Below the pieces are notes generated by a model. It worked only from the letters and a program-made list of their open reading frames with translations. It had not been told where the DNA came from and made no database searches. A stretch of DNA of 64,000 bases from Orychophragmus violaceus. Its lineage: Eukaryota; Streptophyta; Magnoliopsida; Brassicales; Brassicaceae. The stretch is taken from assembly GCA_030180135.1 (NCBI GenBank), contig CM058240.1, positions 71,357,581-71,421,580 on the forward strand, read 5' to 3'. Made by a program: the position numbers and the translations under genes. Below are positions 49,399-61,113 of this stretch, piece by piece. Position 1 is the stretch's first letter, and the number at the start of each line of letters is the position of its first letter.

Positions 49399-49902
49399 TG
49401 TAAGAATATTAGAATTAGAGAGTTATATGAGAGATTTAGCAAGAGAGAAAGAAGAAGATGAATTGCACAAGAGGAGTATGAGGGAAAAGCTTTCCCAAAT
49501 GTATATCTTTCTTATTGATATTACAATGAATATATAGACAAAAAATAACTTAATTTCGTGGCTACTACATTCAAATTCAAACTCTAATGACAAAATAATT
49601 CTAAAGACACCTTTGGACAAAAGGGTGAAGCAAGTAGGGAAGGGAATCTCCATTTGAATTTGAATCTTGTCTCCTGGTACTGTTCATCCGTGGAGTCAAG
49701 CTTCTAGAAGATCTTTGACTTGGTTAATGGTAACTTATCCTTTTACCACTTAACCATAAGATTAAACTTTCTCCCTTTTACTTATTTACCTCTTCTTCTT
49801 CTGATCGGATCAAAGGACTTCACATTGATTTGAACACTTAAGGTGTTCATCTCAATACTCAATAATTGTAATCTGATGCAAGTACTGATCTCCATTCCAA
49901 TA
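49399..49902 (-). repeat. E3 3' LTR
   Basis: 504 bp; on the element strand it starts TATTGGAATGG and ends CTTACA. Apart from the first roughly 40 bp it aligns with the E1 and E2 LTRs with scattered substitutions. Confidence 0.95.
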
Positions 49903-49914
49903 CTCCCCCTCAAG
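49903..49914 (-). other. E3 polypurine tract
   Basis: CTTGAGGGGGAG on the minus strand beside the 3' LTR, unchanged from E1 and E2 although the next LTR bases differ. Confidence 0.85.
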
Positions 49915-50004
49915 CTTGAATTCAAGAGTTGAATCAAGCTTGGAATGCAATGGAGATCTACCTCATTAAAAACCTTCATGAAGAAAACCTCATGGGATAA
50001 AACT

Positions 50005-53000
50005 TCATGAAGGGAAAAAGAGTGTAGACTCCATAGCATTAGAGGATTCTGGAAGCTCCATGAGTCCAAGCTTTGTGTGAATGGACTCACACACCTTCAA
50101 GCTAGCTGCCTTGGTGAACACATCAGCTAGTTGTTCCTCACTTCTTGTGAAACATGGCAACACCACTCCTTGCTCAATCATCTGCCTAACCTTGTGACAA
50201 TCAACTTCTATGTGCTTGGTTCTTTCATGGAAGACTGAGTTTGAAGCAATGTGTATGGCTGCTTGGTTGTCACAATGCATGGTGATTGGCTTTGAAGTCT
50301 CAATCCCCAAATCCACAAGAAGACCTTTGATCCACGCCAATTCTGTTGCTAGCTTCCTCATTGCTCTATATTCAGCTTCAGCACTTGAACATGACACTAT
50401 CTTCTGCTTCTTGCTCTTCCAAGTAACAAGGTTGCCTCCAATGAATGTGCAATAGCCAGTAGTAGATCTCCTGTCCACTCTATCTCCTGCCCAATCAGCA
50501 TCACAATACCCAACTATCTCTGTGCTTTGGTTGCAACCCATCCAAATGCCTTGACCAGGAGCACCACTTAGGTATCTAAGTATCCTTTCAACCATGTTCC
50601 AATGATGCATCTTGGGTGCTTGCATATGCTGGCTCACTTGGTTCACTGCATAACACACATCAGGTCTGGTTATGGTTAAGTAAATGAGCTTACCAACCAT
50701 TCTTCTATACTGAGCAATGTCCTCAAATGGTTTGTCCTCAAGCTCCCCCTCTCTTATGACTTTGTAACCTTCTTCCAATGGTGTCTTAGCCGGTTTTGAT
50801 CCAATCTTTCCTGCTTCAGATAACAAATCAAGTGTGTACTTCCTTTGAGATAAGAAGAGTCCATCATTAGATCGACAAACTTCTATCCCAAGGAAGTACT
50901 TTAGAGCACCAAGGTCTTTAATGTCAAAAACAGATTTGAGATAAGCCTTAGTGTCTTGTATACCTGACTTGTTGCTCCCTGATATGATAATGTCATCAAC
51001 ATAAACAAGGATGACAATGATACCTTCCTGATCTTGAAGAGTAAACAAGGTGTGATCTCCTTCAGACCTCTTGAATCCTCTTTGCATAAGTGTTGAGCTC
51101 AGTTTATGATACCAAGCTCTAGGTGATTGCTTTAATCCATATATAGCCTTCTTGAGTCTCAACACCTTCCCTGGTTTCACAATGCTTTCAAGACCAGAAG
51201 GTGGTCTCATGTATACCTCATCTTCAAGCTCTCCTTGAAGGAATGCATTCTTGACATCCATTTGCCAAAGTTCCCAATCAAGGTTTGTTGCTAAAGACAA
51301 GATGATCCTAACTGTGTGAAGCTTAGCTACTGGTGCAAAGGTGTCCAAGTAATCCTTTCCATAGGTTTGAGTGAAGCCTCTTGCAACCAACCTTGCCTTG
51401 TATCTCTCCACTTCTCCATTACTTCTATACTTGATGGTGAAAACCCATTTAGAAGTCACTGCCTTCTTTCCTCTAGGAAGTTCAGCTTCATACCAAGTCT
51501 CATTGTTCTCCATTGCTTTGGTCTCTTCATCCACAGCTTGCATCCACCTCTTATCTCCCTTTGCTTCTTCATAGGTTGTTGGTACATGTTCTTGATCCAA
51601 CTTCCCAATGAACACTTGATGATCCAAAGGTACATGAGCTAAGCTACAAACAGCTTGAATGGGATGAGCTACTGCCTTGCTGTTGAAGTAAACCCTAGTC
51701 TTCTTCCATTCTGATGGATCCTTTTTCTCCCTTGTACTCCTTCTTAACACTTGAACTTGTTGCTGCTCATTCACAACAGGCTGTTCAACCTCTTCATTTT
51801 GATGATCCAACTCCTCAGGTTCTTCCTCATGTTCCTCATGCTCCTCATTTTCAGCTTGATCATGTGTTGAAGGATCAGCCACTTGCGGTTCTGATGCTGA
51901 TTCATGAGTGTCCCCCTCATGATCAAGATGGGAATGTTGAGGAGTTTCTGAAGTTGGAGCAGGGACTGAAGTGGTAGGGCTTGTCTTGGCCGGTTGCTGG
52001 GGCATACTAATACCCAAGTTTTCCATGATCATCCTTAGGTTAGCTGCTCTATCTGATTGAGAAGTGGGAAGATCTTTCAAGCTATCCCAATTCTTTTCAT
52101 CATAGAAACTCCTTGTTTCCATAAACTTCACATCTCTTGAGATCAAAACCTTCCTTGTTTCAGGTACATAACACTTGTATCCTCTTTGTGTTGTGGAGTA
52201 ACCAATGAACATAGCTTTGGTGCTCTTAGCATCCAACTTATCTCTTTGTTCTCCTAGTATTAACACAAAGCAAATACACCCAAACACACGTAAGTGATCA
52301 ACCAATGGATTTGTGTTGTTTAATACCTGAAATGGAGATTGATCCTTAAGAACTTTTGTGGGAGTTCTGTTGATCAAATAGCATGCTGTCATCACTGCAT
52401 CTCCCCAAAACCTCTTAGGAACATTCCTATAGAACATCATGGACCTTGCCACCTCCATCAAGTGTCTGTTCTTTCTCTCAGCCACTCCATTTTGTTGGGG
52501 AGTGTAGGGACAGCTTGTTTGATGGAGAATCCCATGCTTGGATAAGTGTTGTTTGAAGGCATTGCTTGTATATTCACCACCATTATCTGATCTAAAAATT
52601 TTGATCTTAGCATTGAAATGGTTAGTAACATGATTTTGAAAGTTTATAAAAGCTTCTAAAACTCTATCTTTAGTTTGCATCAGTGTTATCCAAGTATACT
52701 TAGATTTTTCATCAATGAAAGTGACAAAATACTTATGGTTCTCTCTAGACAAACAAGGAGCAGTCCACACATCAGAATGAACAAGATCAAAGCAACTTTC
52801 ATAAGTAGTTTTAGAGTTTGGAAAAACAGATTTGCAATGTTTACCAAGGATACAAGCCTCACAATCATCATTCTTAAACGAAACAGAAGGTAATAAAAGT
52901 CCTAAGGCCCTAGAGTGTGGATGTCCTAATCTAGCATGCCAAATAGAATCATCCACACCAACACAAGTAGATAAAGCAGTAGATAATTCAGAAGAGGGAT

Positions 53001-54408
53001 TGGTGTCTTCAACCATGTAGAGCTGATCCTTTGTCACACCTTTCCCAATCAACTTACTTGTTTTAATATCCTGAAACACAACATCATTAGGACTGAAAAC
53101 AACATTGCAATTCAAATCAGTGGCTATCCTTTTTACAGAAACTAAGTTTGAAGTGAAACTAGGCATAAAGAAGGCTTTAGATTCTTTGTTAAACAATTTC
53201 AGATTTCCTATGCCTTGTATTGGAATTTTATCACCATTTGCAATCACTACACTTCCTAAGACAGGTTCAACATTGTTTATCAACCTAGAATCACTTATCA
53301 TATGATGAGAGGCTCCTGAATCAATGATCAAAGGTTTCAGTTTGTTTGAAGCAAAGAGTGAAGTACCAAGAACCATACCAGAGTTATCCTTGAGGGCTTT
53401 GATGAGAGCCTCAAGGTCTGACCTTCTTACCACATCACTTTGAGCAGTCATGGATGGAGCTTGATGGACCACCATTGCTCTCCCTTCATCACATTGTTGC
53501 ATTGAAGAAGAGCCTGGTCCAGCTGCACCATAAGAGTAGTTTGCCCTTTGATCTTTGAATCTGTTGTTGTGAGATGAGGGTCTGAGGTTAGGATGAAGGC
53601 GCCAGCATCTGTCCTTCAAATGCCCACTCTTCTTGCAGAAATCACACATCAAGACTCCCCTCTTGTCACCTCCATAGCTCTGCCTCTCATCAGCCTTGTA
53701 CATCCCCTTGTTGGCGGTTACCAACTCTCCTTTCCCTTTGAACAACCCAAATGAACCTTGTTCCTTCTGAATTTGTCCACACACATCATCAATGTCAGGT
53801 AGAGTGTCTGCCCTTAGGATGTGCTTAATCAGCCCATTGTATGATGAGTTCAAGGTGAGCAGAAGAGCAAAGACTTTATCCTGCTCTCTCCTCTCTTGTA
53901 ACACCAAAGGATCACTGCTTGGTGGCCTCAACATCTCCAACTCTGACCACAGTGAGCTAAACTTTCCAAAGTGAGCTTTGAACTCCATATCTTCTTGCTG
54001 GAGATTGTTAATGGCCAGCTTAACTTCAAAGACTCTGGTTAGGTTTGATTTATTCCCATAAACCTTCTCAATGGTATCCCACAGCTGCTTGGAAGTCACA
54101 CAATATGAGTAAGCTTCCAATAGGTGCTGGTCAAGTGAGCTTTGAAGTATGGAGAGGACATTCTGATCCCCTTGAATCCACGCTTCTTCATCAGCTTCAG
54201 ATGTGTCCTCATGAGACTCAACATCTTCTTTAGCTTCAGCCTCAGTTCCAACCTTAGCTTTAACCTTCACCACCTTCTCTGGAGCTGTGCTCCTCATGAT
54301 GTACTTCCATAAACCTCTGCCTCCAAGAGCAGACTTCACCATCCTGGCCCAAACAATGTAGTTGGCACCTTTAAGAATCACAGGAATGATTACTCTTGAG
54401 TTCTCCAT
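50005..54408 (-). CDS. E3 gag-pol polyprotein (1467 aa)
   Basis: Uninterrupted frame with the same architecture as E1 and E2. CCHC knuckle at 255-268, protease D363, integrase D546/D608/E644, reverse transcriptase YVDD with the aspartates at 1138-1139, RNase H D1303/E1344/D1380. It is three residues shorter: four residues are missing just before the integrase zinc site (a shorter serine-alanine-leucine stretch near 465), and one glutamine is added in the acidic linker. Substitutions concentrate in the N-terminal acidic segment (about 43-75) and the linker (about 810-890). The integrase and RT cores are nearly unchanged. That pattern suggests selection on the enzymatic parts during past replication. 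Confidence 0.96.
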   Translation of the reverse strand: MENSRVIIPVILKGANYIVWARMVKSALGGRGLWKYIMRSTAPEKVVKVKAKVGTEAEAKEDVESHEDTSEADEEAWIQGDQNVLSILQSSLDQHLLEAYSYCVTSKQLWDTIEKVYGNKSNLTRVFEVKLAINNLQQEDMEFKAHFGKFSSLWSELEMLRPPSSDPLVLQERREQDKVFALLLTLNSSYNGLIKHILRADTLPDIDDVCGQIQKEQGSFGLFKGKGELVTANKGMYKADERQSYGGDKRGVLMCDFCKKSGHLKDRCWRLHPNLRPSSHNNRFKDQRANYSYGAAGPGSSSMQQCDEGRAMVVHQAPSMTAQSDVVRRSDLEALIKALKDNSGMVLGTSLFASNKLKPLIIDSGASHHMISDSRLINNVEPVLGSVVIANGDKIPIQGIGNLKLFNKESKAFFMPSFTSNLVSVKRIATDLNCNVVFSPNDVVFQDIKTSKLIGKGVTKDQLYMVEDTNPSSELSTALSTCVGVDDSIWHARLGHPHSRALGLLLPSVSFKNDDCEACILGKHCKSVFPNSKTTYESCFDLVHSDVWTAPCLSRENHKYFVTFIDEKSKYTWITLMQTKDRVLEAFINFQNHVTNHFNAKIKIFRSDNGGEYTSNAFKQHLSKHGILHQTSCPYTPQQNGVAERKNRHLMEVARSMMFYRNVPKRFWGDAVMTACYLINRTPTKVLKDQSPFQVLNNTNPLVDHLRVFGCICFVLILGEQRDKLDAKSTKAMFIGYSTTQRGYKCYVPETRKVLISRDVKFMETRSFYDEKNWDSLKDLPTSQSDRAANLRMIMENLGISMPQQPAKTSPTTSVPAPTSETPQHSHLDHEGDTHESASEPQVADPSTHDQAENEEHEEHEEEPEELDHQNEEVEQPVVNEQQQVQVLRRSTREKKDPSEWKKTRVYFNSKAVAHPIQAVCSLAHVPLDHQVFIGKLDQEHVPTTYEEAKGDKRWMQAVDEETKAMENNETWYEAELPRGKKAVTSKWVFTIKYRSNGEVERYKARLVARGFTQTYGKDYLDTFAPVAKLHTVRIILSLATNLDWELWQMDVKNAFLQGELEDEVYMRPPSGLESIVKPGKVLRLKKAIYGLKQSPRAWYHKLSSTLMQRGFKRSEGDHTLFTLQDQEGIIVILVYVDDIIISGSNKSGIQDTKAYLKSVFDIKDLGALKYFLGIEVCRSNDGLFLSQRKYTLDLLSEAGKIGSKPAKTPLEEGYKVIREGELEDKPFEDIAQYRRMVGKLIYLTITRPDVCYAVNQVSQHMQAPKMHHWNMVERILRYLSGAPGQGIWMGCNQSTEIVGYCDADWAGDRVDRRSTTGYCTFIGGNLVTWKSKKQKIVSCSSAEAEYRAMRKLATELAWIKGLLVDLGIETSKPITMHCDNQAAIHIASNSVFHERTKHIEVDCHKVRQMIEQGVVLPCFTRSEEQLADVFTKAASLKVCESIHTKLGLMELPESSNAMESTLFFPS

Positions 54409-54653
54409 TGCTAAGACTGATTTGTTGCAAGGAGGGAGTTTTCAAGATAAGCTTCTGAATAAGCAAGTTCTCAACTCACAGAGAACACACACCAGATAAA
54501 ATAAACCAAAGAAGAATGCTTGAGAGCTTTAGAACTTTCAAGAACAAGGACAGGAACTTTCAAGAACGCTTTCAAGAACAAGAAGAACAAGAACTAGAAA
54601 ATCAGAGTTTATGAATCAGAGTATGCGGAAATGAATAGGTATAGGAGCTTAAA
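54409..54653 (-). other. E3 untranslated leader
   Basis: 245 bp, about 20 bp longer than in E1 and E2 because the caagaac repeats are expanded (near 54537-54590). No open frame of note. Confidence 0.6.
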
Positions 54654-54665
54654 GCTCTGATACCA
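54654..54665 (-). other. E3 primer binding site (initiator tRNA-Met)
   Basis: TGGTATCAGAGC on the minus strand, directly adjoining the 5' LTR. Confidence 0.93.
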
Positions 54666-55169
54666 TGTAAGAATATTAGAATTAGAGAGTTATATGAGAG
54701 ATTTAGCAAGAGAGAAAGAAGAAGATGAATTGCACAAGAGGAGTATGAGGGAAAAGCTTTCCCAAATGTATATCTTTCTTATTGATATTACAATGAATAT
54801 ATAGACAAAAAATAACTTAATTTCGTGGCTACTACATTCAAATTCAAACTCTAATGACAAAATAATTCTAAAGACACCTTTGGACAAAAGGGTGAAGCAA
54901 GTAGGGAAGGGAATCTCCATTTGAATTTGAATCTTGTCTCCTGGTACTGTTCATCCGTGGAGTCAAGCTTCTAGAAGATCTTTGACTTGGTTAATGGTAA
55001 CTTATCCTTTTACCACTTAACCATAAGATTAAACTTTCTCCCTTTTACTTATTTACCTCTTCTTCTTCTGATCGGATCAAAGGACTTCACATTGATTTGA
55101 ACACTTAAGGTGTTCATCTCAATACTCAATAATTGTAATCTGATGCAAGTACTGATCTCCATTCCAATA
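54666..55169 (-). repeat. E3 5' LTR
   Basis: 504 bp, matching 49399-49902 base for base as far as read. It is followed by the second TTACC (55170-55174). Confidence 0.95.
54795..54804 (-). promoter_or_regulatory. Probable TATA box in E3 5' LTR
   Basis: CTATATATTC on the minus strand, conserved with E1 and E2 despite the different U3 start. Confidence 0.6.
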
Positions 55170-58100
55170 TTACCTCACCTAATTTCTCTAATCCATGACA
55201 CATATGTTTCAAGAAGTTTTGGTAAAAATGTTTTGTTTAGGATTCTCATAGGATATTTTAGAAGATCAAAGTTTCTTTCTTGTCTGTTAGTAGTGTTACT
55301 TAGGGGTGTTTAAAAGAACATAAACTTGTATAATATTCTTGTCATTCTTCCTTTAAGAGCATACAAAAACTATCTTATAGTTGTCTTACCTCACATAATT
55401 TCTCCAATCCATGACACATATGTTTCAAGAAATTTTGGTAAAAATGTTTTGTTTAGGATTCTCATAGGACATTTTAGAAGATCAAAGTTTCTTTCTTGTC
55501 TGTTAATAGGGTTATTTAGGGGGGTGTTTAAAGTGAACAAAAACTTGTATAACATGCTTCTCATTCTACCTTTAAGAGCATGCAAAAACTAACTTATAGT
55601 TGTCTTACCTCACCTAATTTCTCCAATCCATGACACATATGTTTCAAGAAGTTTTGGTAAAAAAGTTTTGTTTAGGATTCTCATAGGACATTTTAGAAGA
55701 TCAAAGTTTCTCTCTTGTCTGTTAGTAAGGTTACTTAGGGGTGTTTAAAGTGAACATAAACTTGTATAACATGCTTCTCATTCTACCTTTAAGAGCATGC
55801 AAAAACTAACTTATAGTTGTCTTACCTCACCTAATTTCTCTAATCCATGACACATATGTTTCAAGAAGTTTTGGTAAAAATGTTTTGTTTAGGATTCTCA
55901 TAGGACATTTTAGAGGATCAAAGTTTCTTTCTTGTCTGTTAGTAGTGTTTAAAAGAACATAAACTTGTATAACATTCTTGTCATTCTTCCTTTAAGAGCA
56001 TACAAAAACTATCTTATAGTTGTCTTACCTCACCTAATTTCTCCAATCCATGACACATATGTTTCAAGAAATTTGGTAAAAATGTTTTGTTTAGGATTCT
56101 CATTGGACATTTTAGAAGATCAAAGTTTCTTTCTTGTCTGTTAATAGGGTTATTTAGGGGGGTGTTTAAAGTGAACAAAAACTTGTATAACATGCTTCTC
56201 ATTCTACCTTTAAGAGCATGCAAAAACTAACTTATAGTTGTCTTACCTCACCTAATTTCTCTAATCCATGACACATATGTTTCAAGAAGTTTTGGTAAAA
56301 AATTTTTGTTTAGGATTCTCATAGGACATTTTAGAAGATCAAAGTTTCTTTCTTGTCTGTTAGTAGGGTTACTTAGGGGTGTTTAAAGTGAACATAAACT
56401 TGTATAACATGCTTCTCAATCTACCTTTAAGAGCATGCAAAAACTAACTTATAGTTGTCTTACCTCACCTAATTTCTCCAATCCATGATACATATGTTTC
56501 AAGAAGTTTTGGTAACAAAAGTTTTGTTTCGGATTCTCATAGGACATTTTGGAATATCAAAGTTTCTTTCTTGTATGTTAGTAGGGTTACTTAGGGGTGT
56601 TTAAAATGAACATAAACTTGTATAACATGCTTCTCATTCTACCTTTAAGAGCATGCAAAAACTAACTTATAGTTGTCTTACCTCACCTAATTTCTCTAAT
56701 CCATGACACATATGTTTCAAGAAGTTTTGGTAAAAATGTTTTGTTTAGGATTCTCATAGGATATTTTAGAAGATCAAAGTTTCTTTCTTGTCTGTTAGTA
56801 GTGTTACTTAGGGGTGTTTAAAAGAACATAAACTTGTATAATATTCTTGTCATTCTTCCTTTAAGAGCATACAAAAACTATCTTATAGTTGTCTTACCTC
56901 ACATAATTTCTCCAATCCATGACACATATGTTTCAAGAAATTTTGGTAAAAATGTTTTGTTTAGGATTCTCATAGGACATTTTAGAAGATCAAAGTTTCT
57001 TTCTTGTCTGTTAATAGGGTTATTTAGGGGGGTGTTTAAAGTGAACAAAAACTTGTATAACATGCTTCTCATTCTACCTTTAAGAGCATGCAAAAACTAA
57101 CTTATAGTTGTCTTACCTCACCTAATTTCTCCAATCCATGACACATATGTTTCAAGAAGTTTTGGTAAAAAAGTTTTGTTTAGGATTCTCATAGGACATT
57201 TTAGAAGATCAAAGTTTCTCTCTTGTCTGTTAGTAAGGTTACTTAGGGGTGTTTAAAGTGAACATAAACTTGTATAACATGCTTCTCATTCTACCTTTAA
57301 GAGCATGCAAAAACTAACTTATAGTTGTCTTACCTCACCTAATTTCTCTAATCCATGACACATATGTTTCAAGAAGTTTTGGTAAAAATGTTTTGTTTAG
57401 GATTCTCATAGGACATTTTAGAGGATCAAAGTTTCTTTCTTGTCTGTTAGTAGTGTTTAAAAGAACATAAACTTGTATAACATTCTTGTCATTCTTCCTT
57501 TAAGAGCATACAAAAACTATCTTATAGTTGTCTTACCTCACCTAATTTCTCCAATCCATGACACATATGTTTCAAGAAATTTGGTAAAAATGTTTTGTTT
57601 AGGATTCTCATTGGACATTTTAGAAGATCAAAGTTTCTTTCTTGTCTGTTAATAGGGTTATTTAGGGGGGTGTTTAAAGTGAACAAAAACTTGTATAACA
57701 TGCTTCTCATTCTACCTTTAAGAGCATGCAAAAACTAACTTATAGTTGTCTTACCTCACCTAATTTCTCTAATCCATGACACATATGTTTCAAGAAGTTT
57801 TGGTAAAAAAGTTTTGTTTAGGATTCTCATAGGACATTTTAGAAGATCAAAGTTTCTTTCTTGTCTGTTAGTAGGGTTACTTAGGGGTGTTTAAAGTGAA
57901 CATAAACTTGTATAACATGCTTCTCAATCTACCTTTAAGAGCATGCAAAAACTAACTTATAGTTGTCTTACCTCACCTAATTTCTCCAATCCATGATACA
58001 TATGTTTCAAGAAGTTTTGGTAACAAAAGTTTTGTTTCGGATTCTCATAGGACATTTTGGAATATCAAAGTTTCTTTCTTGTATGTTAGTAGGGTTACTT

Positions 58101-61100
58101 AGGGGTGTTTAAAATGAACATAAACTTGTATAACATGCTTCTCATTCTACCTTTAAGAGCATGCAAAAACTAACTTATAGTTGTCTTACCTCACCTAATT
58201 TCTCTAATCCATGACACATATGTTTCAAGAAGTTTTGGTAAAAATGTTTTGTTTAGGATTCTCATAGGATATTTTAGAAGATCAAAGTTTCTTTCTTGTC
58301 TGTTAGTAGTGTTACTTAGGGGTGTTTAAAAGAACATAAACTTGTATAACATTCTTGTCATTCTTCCTTTAAGAGCATACAAAAACTATCTTATAGTTGT
58401 CTTACCTCACCTAATTTCTCCAATCCATGACACATATGTTTCAAGAAATTTTGGTAAAAATGTTTTGTTTAGGATTCTCATAGGACATTTTAGAAGATCA
58501 AAGTTTCTTTCTTGTCTGTTAATAGGGTTATTTAGGGGGGTGTTTAAAGTGAACAAAAACTTGTATAACATGCTTCTCATTCTACCTTTAAGAGCATGCA
58601 AAAACTAACTTATAGTTGTCTTACCTCACCTAATTTCTCTAATCCATGACATATATGTTTCAAGAAGTTTTGGTAAAAAAGTTTTGTTTAGGATTCTCAT
58701 ATGACATTTTAGAAGATCAAAGTTTCTTTCTTGTCTGTTAGTAGGGTTACTTAGGGGTGTTTAAAGTGAACATAAACTTGTATAACATGCTTCTCATTCT
58801 ACCTTTAAGAGCATGCAAAAACTAACTTATAGTTGTCTTACCTCACCTAATTTCTCTAATCCATGACACATATGTTTCAAGAAGTTTTGGTAAAAATGTT
58901 TTGTTTATGATTCTCATAGGACATTTTAGAAGATCAAAGTTTCTTTCTTGTCTGTTAGTAGTGTTACTTAGGGGTGTTTAAAAGAACATAAACTTGTATA
59001 ACATTCTTGTCATTCTTCCTTTAAGAGCATACAAAAACTATCTTATAGTTATCTTACCTCACCTAATTTCTCCAATCCATGACACATATGTTTCAAGAAA
59101 TTTTGGTAAAAATGTTTTGTTTAGGATTCTCATAGGACATTTTAGAAGATCAAAGTTTCTTTCTTGTCAGTTAATAGGGTTATTTAGGGGGGTGTTTAAA
59201 GTGAACAAAAACTTGTATAACATGCTTCTCATTCTACCTTTAAGAGCATGCAAAAACTAACTTATAGTTGTCTTACCTCACCTAATTTCTCTAATCCATG
59301 ACACATATGTTTCAAGAAGTTTTGGTAAAAAAGTTTTGTTTAGGATTCTCATAGGACATTTTAGAAGATCAAAGTTTCTTTCTTGTCTGTTAGTAGGGTT
59401 ACTTAGGGGTGTTTAAAGTGAACATAAACTTGTATAACATGCTTCTCATTCTACCTTTAAGAGCATGCAAAAACTAACTTATAGTTGTCTTACCTCACCT
59501 AATTTCTCTAATCCATGACACATATGTTTCAAGAAGTTTTGGTAAAAATGTTTTGTTTAGGATTCTCATAGGACATTTTAGAAGATCAAAGTTTCTCTCT
59601 TGTCTGTTAGTAGGGTTACTTAGGGGTGTTTAAAGTGAACAAAAACTTGTATAACATGCTTCTCATTCTACCTTTAAGAGCATGCAAAAACTAACTTATA
59701 GTTGTCTTACCTCACCTAATTTCTCCAATCCATAATACATATGTTTCAAGAAGTTTTGGTAACAAAAGTTTTGTTTCGGATTCTCATAGGACATTTTGGA
59801 ATATCAAAGTTTCTTTCTTGTATGTTAGTAGGGTTACTTAGGGGTGTTTAAAATGAACATAAACTTGTATAACATGCTTCCCATTCTACCTTTAAGAGCA
59901 TGCAAAAACTAACTTATAGTTGTCTTACCTCACCTAATTTCTCCAATCCATGATACATATGTTTCAAGAAGTTTTGGTAAAAAAGTTTTGTTTAGGATTC
60001 TCATAGGACATTTTAGAAGATCAAAGTTTCTCTCTTGTCTGTTAGTAAGGTTACTTAGGGGTGTTTAAAGTGAACATAAACTTGTATAACATGCTTCTCA
60101 TTCTACCTTTAAGAGCATGCAAAAACTAACTTATAGTTGTCTTACCTCACCTAATTTCTCCAATCCATGACACATATGTTTCAAGAAGTTTTGGTAAAAA
60201 TGTTTTGTTTAGGATTCTCATAGGACATTTTAGAAGATCAAAGTTTCTTTCTTGTCTGTTAGTAGTGTTACTTAGGGGTGTTTAAAAGAACATAAACTTG
60301 TATAACATTCTTGTCATTCTTCCTTTAAGAGCATACAAAAACTATCTTATAGTTGTCTTACCTCACCTAATTTCTCCAATCCATGACACATATGTTTCAA
60401 GAAATTTTGGTAAAAATGTTTTGTTTAGGATTCTCATAGGACATTTTAGAAGATCAAAGTTTCTTTCTTGTCTGTTAATAGGGTTATTTAGGGGGGTGTT
60501 TAAAGTGAACAAAAACTTGTATAACATGCTTCTCATTCTACCTTTAAGAGCATGCAAAAACTAACTTATAGTTGTCCTACCTCACCTAATTTCTCTAATC
60601 CATGACACATATGTTTCAAGAAGTTTTGGTAAAAAAGTTTTGTTTAGGATTCTCATAGGACATTTTAGAAGATCAAAGTTTCTTTCTTGTCTGTTAGTAG
60701 GGTTACTTAGGGGTGTTTAAAGTGAACATAAACTTGTATAACATGCTTCTCAATCTACCTTTAAGAGCATGCAAAAACTAACTTATAGTTGTCTTACCTC
60801 ACCTAATTTCTCCAATCCATGATACATATGTTTCAAGAAGTTTTGGTAACAAAAGTTTTGTTTCGGATTCTCATAGGACATTTTGGAATATCAAAGTTTC
60901 TTTCTTGTATGTTAGTAGGGTTACTTAGGGGTGTTTAAAATGAACATAAACTTGTGTAACATGCTTCCCATTCTACCTTTAAGAGCATGCAAAAACTAAC
61001 TTATAGTTGTCTTACCTCACCTAATTTCTCCATTCCATGATACATATGTTTCAAGAAGTTTTGGTAAAAAAGTTTTGTTTAGGATTCTCATAGGACATTT

Positions 61101-61113
61101 TAGAAGATCAAAG
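55170..61113. repeat. Satellite between E3 and E4
   Basis: About 27 monomers. The first part continues the C5-like block (30764 corresponds to 55326) and contains seven-monomer units of 1,508 bp (55326, 56834, 58342). From about 58994 the order becomes less regular and resembles 5525-6500 and 9900-10320, with single changes such as catatatg near 58650, gtcctacc near 60576 and cataatacat near 59732. The array stops at 61113, where E4 begins within a monomer. Confidence 0.92.

Larger units (their letters stand above)
49399..55169 (-). mobile_element. Ty1/copia LTR retrotransposon E3, complete and more diverged
   Basis: A 5,771-bp element with two 504-bp LTRs that read as identical, flanked by TTACC (49394-49398 and 55170-55174). 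The empty target is visible at 30608-30612. Its protein and LTRs clearly belong to the same family as E1 and E2 but differ at many sites, and about 40 bp at the U3 start are unrelated to theirs. Identical LTRs still indicate a recent insertion, so at least two subfamilies have been active. Confidence 0.97.

Noticed and set aside
1..61113. Identity with the 178-180-bp Arabidopsis centromere satellite or Brassica CentBr
   Set aside because: The monomer is about 217 bp and no convincing shared stretch was found by eye; a database search would be needed to name the family.
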